Shown: positions 51,723 through 60,700 of the stretch, one piece after another | How the letters are laid out: every line of letters starts with the position of its first letter | How positions within the stretch are numbered: the first letter of the stretch is position 1 | Assembly (NCBI GenBank): GCA_018433245.1 | Contig: JAHDRN010000008.1 | Location: 1-61,409, forward strand | Source of the DNA: Candidatus Proruminimicrobium quisquiliarum | GTDB taxonomy: Bacteria; Elusimicrobiota; Endomicrobiia; Endomicrobiales; Endomicrobiaceae | Length of the DNA stretch: 61,409 bases | Reading direction: 5' to 3' | Made by a program: the position numbers and the translations under genes | The notes under the pieces: generated by a model | What the model saw: the letters and a program-made list of their open reading frames with translations, nothing else | What the model was told of the DNA's origin: nothing | Database searches by the model: none

Positions 51723-54700
51723 ATGAATATATTTAAAAATCTTTTAAAGGAAATAACAAAAGAAAAAATTTCTCTTGTTTATTCTCAGGCAAGAGAATTG
51801 ATTCTTTCCATGACATTTATGAAAATTACGGCGATAGTCGTAGTTAACTGTTTCCTTTTAACATCCGTGTACGGACAGGCCGTTGCTTCCGTTATGGATA
51901 ATAACAGGGCAACTGCTCAATTTAAACAGATTTTTCAGGATTTTGAACTCCCGTACAGTTACGGTAAAATCACAACCGCAGATTACAGAGGCAGTGACAA
52001 AGTGGTTGTTAATATTCAGGATCTGCACAGCCATCCGGAAGTTCAAAGAAATATCAGCAGAATTATTGACCTTTTTGATTCAAAATACGGCGTTAAAAAT
52101 ATTTATCTTGAAGGCGCTTACGGACAGGTAAGCACAAAATGGCTTACCGATGCCAAAGAAGAAAACGTAAGAAACGCTATAATGGATAAGCTTATAGATA
52201 CAGGCCGTTTAACCGGTGCCGAGTATTATTCGGCATTAAAAAATAAAACAGAGATTATAAAAGGACTTGAAAATAAAGAACAATATTTTGACAATTTAAA
52301 AAGATTCGGAACTCTTTTAGATAATCAGAACAATATAAATTTCTTATTGGATGAGATTCAAAAAACCGTAAAGACATTACAAAATAATTATTACAACAGG
52401 CAGCAGAAGAAGATTGAAGAATTATCGGCAAGTTATGTTTCCGGAAATACCGACCCGAAGAAATATTTTGTATTAATGGCAAAGCATGCCGAAAAGCTGG
52501 GTGTTGACATAAATAATTATGAAAATCTTGCATTGTATATGCGTTTGATGGAGAGCCAGAAAAATATTGATTATACGAGAACAACGCAGGAATTGCAGAT
52601 GTTTGTCATTAAATTAAAAGAAGTTCTTCCGTATAATGCGTATAAAATGCTGGTTGATTCAACGCAGAATTTTCAGCAGATGGATAAACTTTACGGATAT
52701 ATCATAAAACTTTCAAGACAATATAACTTAAATCTTTCTGTTAATTTTCCGGAATTGGAAAAGTTTTTTGCTTATATGGAATTAAGTCAGAAAATAAATC
52801 CTCTGCAGCTGATAAAAGAAGAACAGAATTTTAAAGATGAAATTAACGATAAATTTGCGGCAAACAAAGCCGAAGAAGAAGTTGTATTTATAAGCAATTT
52901 TATTAAATATTACAGAGACTACCTTACAAGCAAGATAACTTCCGACGACTGCAAGTATTATCAGGCTAATATTGATAAATTTAAATATTTATGGGTTAAA
53001 TATATTGATGACAAACAGATTGTAGCAATGGCTGAATATGAGGAAATATCAGACAAATTTTATGCTATTAACTTAGCCAGAAACAACTACTTTTTGGCAA
53101 ATATTGACGGCATTGCAAATACAAATAAACTTACCGTAAATGTCACAGGAACAAGCGAACTTGAAAAAGTAATGTCCTCTCTGAAAGACGCAAAAGAAAT
53201 ATACATAGTTATTACCGGCGGTTTTCATACGCAGGGAGTATCTGATTTGCTGGCTCAGAAAAATATAACAAATATTGTAATTACACCTAACGTAACCGGT
53301 GATACTAAAGCGGCGGAAGAAACTTATTACAAAATAGCGCAGGAACAAAGCAAGATTAGTTTTCAGGCTTTGGCGACGCTTCCCATGACGTTATTAAATC
53401 CGAAGATAACAGATATAGTATCTCTCGGGAACAATAAATTTTCTTTTACCGTAACTGATGATGCCGATAAATACGTCGGTGAAATGACAATAGAAGGGAA
53501 CAAAGGAATAATAACAAGTTTTGAAAAAGTAGCCGATAGCGGAAAAACTGAATCGCGTACCGAATCACAGCAAAAATCAGTTGATTCAGTTAAAAAATCT
53601 TTAAGAGCCGCAACGGGATTATCGGCGTTTTTTGCTATTGCAACTTTAGTTACGCTTCCTATACTTATATTCACAGGGACTTTACCTATTGTTATTGTTG
53701 TTACAGGATTGCTTACTACTACAAGTTCATTAGCATTTCTTGGGATAAAAAGAAATCTTACCGACCAGCAGAAAGTATTGCTTGAAGCGCAGCAGCAAGC
53801 GGCTGAAAATCAGGCAATTATGTCCGATGCTGCTGACAAAAGAGAATTGTTAAAGACTGTTTTAAATTCGGTATCTGAGAAAACAAGAAACAGCATCCTT
53901 AAAGTTTTGGGTTTATCAAGTATGGAGGGTATAGACGGCTTGGATGAAACCGGAATCAATAATATTTTTTCACTTAAAGGAGAAGGAGAACTTTTTGAAG
54001 TTTTAAAAGAAGAAAAAAAGATTGTAATGAATCCTTTTCTGCTGAAAGCTTTTTTGGATTATGATAAAAATATCAAAAATCAATATTTGCTTGAAACTTT
54101 TTTGCTGCACGAATTGAGACATATAAACCATAAATGGATGCCTGAATTTATGGTAGGGTTTGGAGATTTGGGCAGTTATTTTGCGTCCGTGTGGATGAGT
54201 TTGAAAAATGAAAAAACGCGTGAAAAAATAAAAATATTTATACAGAAAATATTTAATAAAGACGCTCTTAGTAAACAGGAAAGACTTGAGTACGGAAAAA
54301 CTTTGGAATGGGCGACTCAGGTTCTCGGCGCAGATTATGTTGAAATGTTCCAAAACAGACAGGAACGTATATATAAGAAAGGTGCCGGCACAAGCAATAA
54401 AACGACAAGACAGATAATAAGCGCAGCTGTGATGGTTAAAAACGGCATTGTTGAACTCGGTACGGGAGCAGGAAAATCAGACGCTTTCAAATTGGCTGTT
54501 GTCAAATTGCTTGCCGAAGGCAAAGATATTTTGTTTTTGACTAATACGGCGGATTTGGCAAAAAGAGATATTGAAGCGATGTTCCGCTTTGTATATGACA
54601 ATGAAGAGGAAATGATCAAACTCGGAGTTATAAAAACAGATGCCCAAACAAAAAAGCCTTTGCCTCTTCAGTTCGGTTTTGTGCATGAATCCGATGACTC

Positions 54701-57700
54701 TAAAAACGTGCTTTACAGCTGGGATTCAAAAAATAAAACTGTTATAACTGAAAATACGACTAAAAAAGACGTTTACAGACGGGCAAGAGTCGTTGCCGGT
54801 TCGTCAATGTCAGCTTTTGTATGGGACAGACAAAAAGATTTGAAAGCAAATGCCGATGAAAAAACAATAACGCAGAAAAAGTGGAGACTTCTTATAGATG
54901 AAATCCACAGACCTTTGATACAAGGCGCAAACGATACGTTTACAATTTCCGAAGGCAACAGAGATAATTTTATAGAAAGCGCGCTGTTCCAGAGATTAGC
55001 CGGCGATGTTGCCGGAATATTGGACGGCAGTTATTATACTATAGAGGGAAGAAAAGTCAAAATAAATACAAGTAAAAAAGCGGAAATAGTTTCCAAATTC
55101 CGTAAACTTTTGCCAAATAGCGCTTTAAGTGACGATGAAATTTTAGCGTTTGTTGAAAATGCGCTTATTGCTATGTATGTATATAAACCCGGAAGAGATT
55201 ATTTAATTTCAGTAACTCATATAGCTGAAAAGCCCGATTCAAAATTTATAAAAATAGTTCTTCTTGACCAGACTACTATGGAAACAAGAGAAAGCGTAAA
55301 AATGAGCAATAATCTGCATTTGGCTGTTGAATTCATTGTTCAGAGAGAAATTGCCGCGTCAAAAAAAGAATTTTTGCCTTATAAAGGCCATCAGATAATA
55401 TGGTCATTTGAAACAAAACAAGATTTATCTATGACAGTAAATGCATTCCTTGAAGATAAAGAAGTTATAGAAGGATATGCCGGCGCGACGGGAACGATAG
55501 ATGCCTATGCGGTACACTCTCTTTACGGCAAAGACGTCATATCTTTAGGTTCAGAAGGCGGTTCTAAACCGGTAATGATTGCTCAGTTTTTAACCGAAAA
55601 TAGAGAAAAACAGCTTGAAAAAGTATTTGAAACGGTAAATAAAATTGATGCTATAGACGGTAAACCCGAGGATACAAAAACAGTCACGTTTATAAGAGTT
55701 TCAAATCCTGCGGAAGCTTTGGTACAGAAAGAAAATTTGGAAAAATTACTGCCGCAGGCAAGAACCGAAAATAAAATATATGTCATAACAGATCCTGACA
55801 ATCTGCCTGTTATTCCGGGTAAAGACAAAAAACCTGCAACAATAGAGGAAGCTTTGGAAATATTAACCGCTATTCCGGGAATGATTATAATAGGAACAAA
55901 TCTTATAGCAACCGGTATAGACCCCAAACCTCAAGGAACGGTAGAAAGACTGGTCAGCATAAATACGGTATTTGACAGAGATCAGTCAATATGGAATCAG
56001 TTTAAAGCAAGAATCGGAAGAAGCGGAACAAAAGGTTTTTTCATAGATATATTGAATTTAAGTGAAATAGACCGTGAAGAAATGACGGAAGAAGATTTGG
56101 CTATTCTTAAATCTAAAATATCACAAAAACATAGTATCGTAACGGACTCTCAGGAACAACAGCAAAGAACGGAACAACTGGTATACGGAATTGAAAACGT
56201 ATCGGATGCGGAAAAAGGGTTTATCTCTTCTTTCATGTCGGACTATTCAAACATATTTAACGATGCCGCCGTGGAAAACGGTGAAATAAAATCTTACGGA
56301 AAATCACAGTCTATAATTGACAGTATCGTACAGATAAGAGACAGTTTCACGAACAGCGAATTGTCAGGCATTATGCAGATACAAAGATACGGTAAAGATT
56401 ACTGGAATGTAATAAAACAGTATGCCGATTCAAGAAAAGCGTATGATTCGGATCAGTGGATTATAACATTATTCGGAATGACCAGAGAAGAATTCAAAAA
56501 AGCACATGAAGGCATTACAGATGAAGATATAGAAAATTTGAGATTGAAAATGGTTGGAAGTTTTGATAAGGAATGGAGCGATTTGGCCGTTGCTTTGTCT
56601 GATGCGAATTACAATTTAGGCAATGTTTTTAAAAATGAAATTTTCCAAAGTTTTTTACAATTTGCCGAACTTGACCAGGAAACCGAAAAAGTCGCTTTAT
56701 TGGCCAAAGTAACCGACAATTTTGCGGTAAAAGCGCAGTTGGCGGCGTATGAGCAAGCCAAAGGTGAAAAATTCAAAGATATAGAAATAACGCTTACTCA
56801 AAAACAGACTGCGAAAAATATATCCAAAACAGCAAATAAAGTGATTGGTAATGTTTTAAAATATTCAATTATGCTTGTAAAAGGTCTTATAATAGGTTTT
56901 GCAGGCGTGGCATTGATGAAAATATTTACCGGCGCTGTAGTTATAGGTATTTCTTTTACGCCCGCGGCTCTTGTAATAGCCGCCATAGTATTCTTCATAG
57001 TATTATTTAATTTTGCGATAAAACCTCTTATTAATAAAATAAATTCCGAATTACAGAGAAACGGTTTAAATTCTGCTTTGGGTAAATATGCCGGAACAGG
57101 CGATTCAAAATACAGAAGAGACGCTTTTAAATCTTATTTGAATAAACTTTTATCTTCCGTAATACAAATTTCTTCAATTACGGCGTTAGGCATTCTTATT
57201 ATGGCAATAGCTTTTGGAACGCCGACTCTTATTGTGACTGCGTTAATAAGCGCCGTTGTGTCTGTTATCACCGCAATTGTTTTTATCGTTTCAAACAGAA
57301 GTATCGTTCCTAATTTACAAACAGTTAAAAATATAAAAACCACGTCAAGTTCGCAGCAGTCAAAGACCTCGGCTGTTACTACAGGCTTTATGATCGGTAT
57401 TATAGGACTTATTTCGTTTATATTTCTGCCGGCTGTTTTCCCGGCGGTCAGCTTGCTTATTTCGGCCGTTTTGGCGGTTGCAGGTATGGGTTCATTCATC
57501 GCGGCAAAATATGTATTGCCTAAAAAATTATTTAATGAAAGAGAATCCGCTTCAAGAAAAACATTTTTTACTTATGCAGGTATTACTCTCGGATGCATTC
57601 TGCCTGCCTTTATATTGGTAAAACTTGGAATAATAACTTTGCCTATAATAGGAGTTGCATTAAGTTCTCTATTTCCGTTAATGCTGATATTGGGCGTTGT

Positions 57701-60700
57701 CGGGGTTTCTTTTTATATGTATAAAATGAAATACATAAATAAACCGGTTAAAAATATAACAAAAACAAACAAAGTAGTAAATTTTTTAAAGATATTTTCG
57801 CCTCTCGCCGCGGTAAGCGTTGCGATACTTTTTTCTGTAATCAAAGGAGCGGCATTAATAACGGCAGTAACTTCCATGATATCACCCGTCGGGTTAATGA
57901 TAGGAGTCGCTCTTGCAGTTGTCTTCATTGCCTTATTATATTTTGAAAAAACAAGACCTGTGGCTAAATTATTATTATCCGTTATAGGATTTGCCACTCC
58001 GTTAGCCGGTTCTGCGGGGCAGGTGGAGCGTGTAAAAACAACGCAGGATTATATTGAATTAAACCAACTTTTAGCGGAAATTCAGACAAATGCAAGTATA
58101 ACTGAACAGCAGAAAACAAGACTGGAAGAATTATTGAATCTATCTGCAATGCCTTTGACTGACAGAAAAAATTTATTTGATTTTATCAAAAACGGCGGCG
58201 ATATATTTAACTGCGCAAGCGATGCTGTTTCAAAAGTGTTAAAAACAAGTTTTTCAGGCTCAGTATCAGGCGCTCTGTATTTGACTGATGCTATAGCCAA
58301 AAATCTTTTTATGACGGATGAAAATATTTATACAAGTATGCAGGCCATTAAAGACATTTTGGAACAAAAAACGAATAAAACTTATAACGGATATAATGTA
58401 ACTATAACGGGAATGTTGGAAGCTTTATCAAAACCGGGAGATCAGGTTATAGCGCTTGTTCAGGGCGGCGCTGTTTTAAATAACGGCGAAGACCATTATA
58501 TATATCTTGAAGTAACTGCCGCCGGAACTATATCTATAAGCGACGGCTATAATGTAAATGAAGTTTCAAAAGAAGGATTGGAAGAATATCTTAAAAACAC
58601 ATATAACGGTTGGTCGGAAGGTTCAATTTTAACTTCCAAAAATATAACTAACGGACGAGCTTTAAGTAAAGAAGAAATGTTTGCTGAAAAAGGCGCTGAA
58701 GGAGAAACACCGGCAACGGAAGAAGCGGCAGATCAGGCAGCAGCCGAGCAAGCAGCGGCCGAGAAAGCAGCAGCCGAACAAGCGGCAGAAGAAGCAAGGA
58801 TAGCAGAAGAAGCAAGAGTAGCAGAAGAAGCAAGAGTAGCAGAAGAAGCAAGAGTAGCAGAAGAAGCAAGAGTAGCAGAAGAAGCAAGAGTAGCAGAAGA
58901 AGCAAGAGTAGCAGAAGAAGCAAGAGTAGCAGAAGAAGCAAGGATAGCAGAAGAAGCAAGGATAGCAGAAGAAGCAAGGATAGCAGAAGAAGCAAGAGTA
59001 GCAGAAGAAGCAAGGATAGCAGAAGAAGCAAGGATAGCAGAAGAGGCAAGGATAGCAGAAGAGGCAAGGATAGCAGAAGAAGCAAGAGTAGCCGAGCAAG
59101 CAGCGGCCGAACAAGCGGCGGCAGATCAAGCAGCGGCAGCAACTCCTACTCCTACAGAAGTAGCTATAGAGACAGTAATAGATGTAGTGGCTCCTGTTGA
59201 TGCTATTGCTGATATTGCAGTAGAATTAACGGAAGAAGAGTCAGCGCCAGCACCAGTAGTAGAAACACCGGTAGTAGAAACGCCGGAACCGGTTGAGGAA
59301 ACACCGGTGGTAGAAACGCCGGCAGAACAAACGCCGGAACCGGTTGAGGAAACACCGGTGGTAGAAACGCCGGCAGAACAAACGCCGGAACCGGTTGAGG
59401 AAACACCAGTGGTAGAAACACCGGCCGAAGAAACTCCTACTCCCACGGAAGTAGCAGTAGAAACAGTAGAAGCTACAGTAACTCCAGTTGCTACTATTAC
59501 CGATGTTGCAGTAACTTTAGCGCCTGAAGAAGATCCTTTAGCGTCTGCGAAAGAATCGGCCAAAGGAACGATAGACGGACTTGGTAATTTAAGTTCAGAC
59601 CAGAAGAACGGATATAAATCAAGCATAGACGGAGCGACAAGCCAGTCTGAAATAGACGGTATAGTATCTTCGGCTATTCAAGCAAATAATGACGCAGCCG
59701 CAGCGGAAGAAGCGGCACAGCTTGAAAATGCAAAAACTGCCGCCAAAGCGACGATAGACGGACTTGGTAATTTAAGTTCGGACCAGAAGAGCGGGTATAA
59801 ATCAAGAATAGACGGCGCTGCAAGCCAGTCTGAAATAGACGGCATAGTATCTGAAGCGGTTCAGGCTGATAATGAAGCTGCCGCATCCCAGCTTGCGTCT
59901 GCGAAAGAATCAGCAAAAGGAACTATAGACGGGCTTAATTTAACGACTGACCAGAAGAACGAATATAAGACAAGAATAGATGCTGCTGCAAGCCAGTCTG
60001 AAATAGACGGCGTAGTATCTGAAGCTACACAGGCAAGCACGGCTAATGATCTTGAAAATGCAAAAACTGCCGCAAAAACCGTAATAGACGGACTTAATTT
60101 AACGACTGACCAAAAGAACGAATATAAGACAAGAATAGATGCTGCTGCAAGCCAGTCTGAAATAGACGGCATAGTATCTGAAGCTACACAGGCAAGCACG
60201 GCTAATGATCTTGAAACTGCAAAAACTGCCGCAAAAACCGTAATAGACGGGCTTAATTTAACGACTGACCAGAAGAACGAATATAAGACAAGAATAGATG
60301 CTGCTGCAAGCCAGTCTGAAATAGACGGCATAGTATCTGAAGCTACACAGGCAAGCACGGCTAATGATCTTGAAAATGCAAAAACTGCCGCAAAAACCGT
60401 AATAGACGGGCTTAATTTAACGACTGACCAGAAGAACGAATATAAGACAAGAATAGATGCTGCTGCAAGCCAGTCTGAAATAGATTCTATATTGTCGGAA
60501 GCTAATCAAACACAATTAGCTGCGGCAAAAGAAACGGCGAAAACAACGATAGACGGACTGACATATTTAACTCAGGAACAAAAAGATAATTACAAGATTT
60601 TGATAGACGCGGCAATAAGTCAGACTGAAATAGATGCTATTATAGCTGATGCGCAAGAAAAAAATATTCCTCCGTTTACAAGAAGCATAGATGCGGTTCT

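Noticed and set aside
58648-59142. Minus-strand open frames of 155-164 codons made of Leu or Cys/Phe runs
   Set aside because: They are the reverse reading of the 18-bp repeats; the plus-strand frame is the continuous giant gene with domain content.
59861-60358. Minus-strand 165-codon frame with internal repeats
   Set aside because: It is the antisense of the 159-bp GA-like modules and has no start context or homology.
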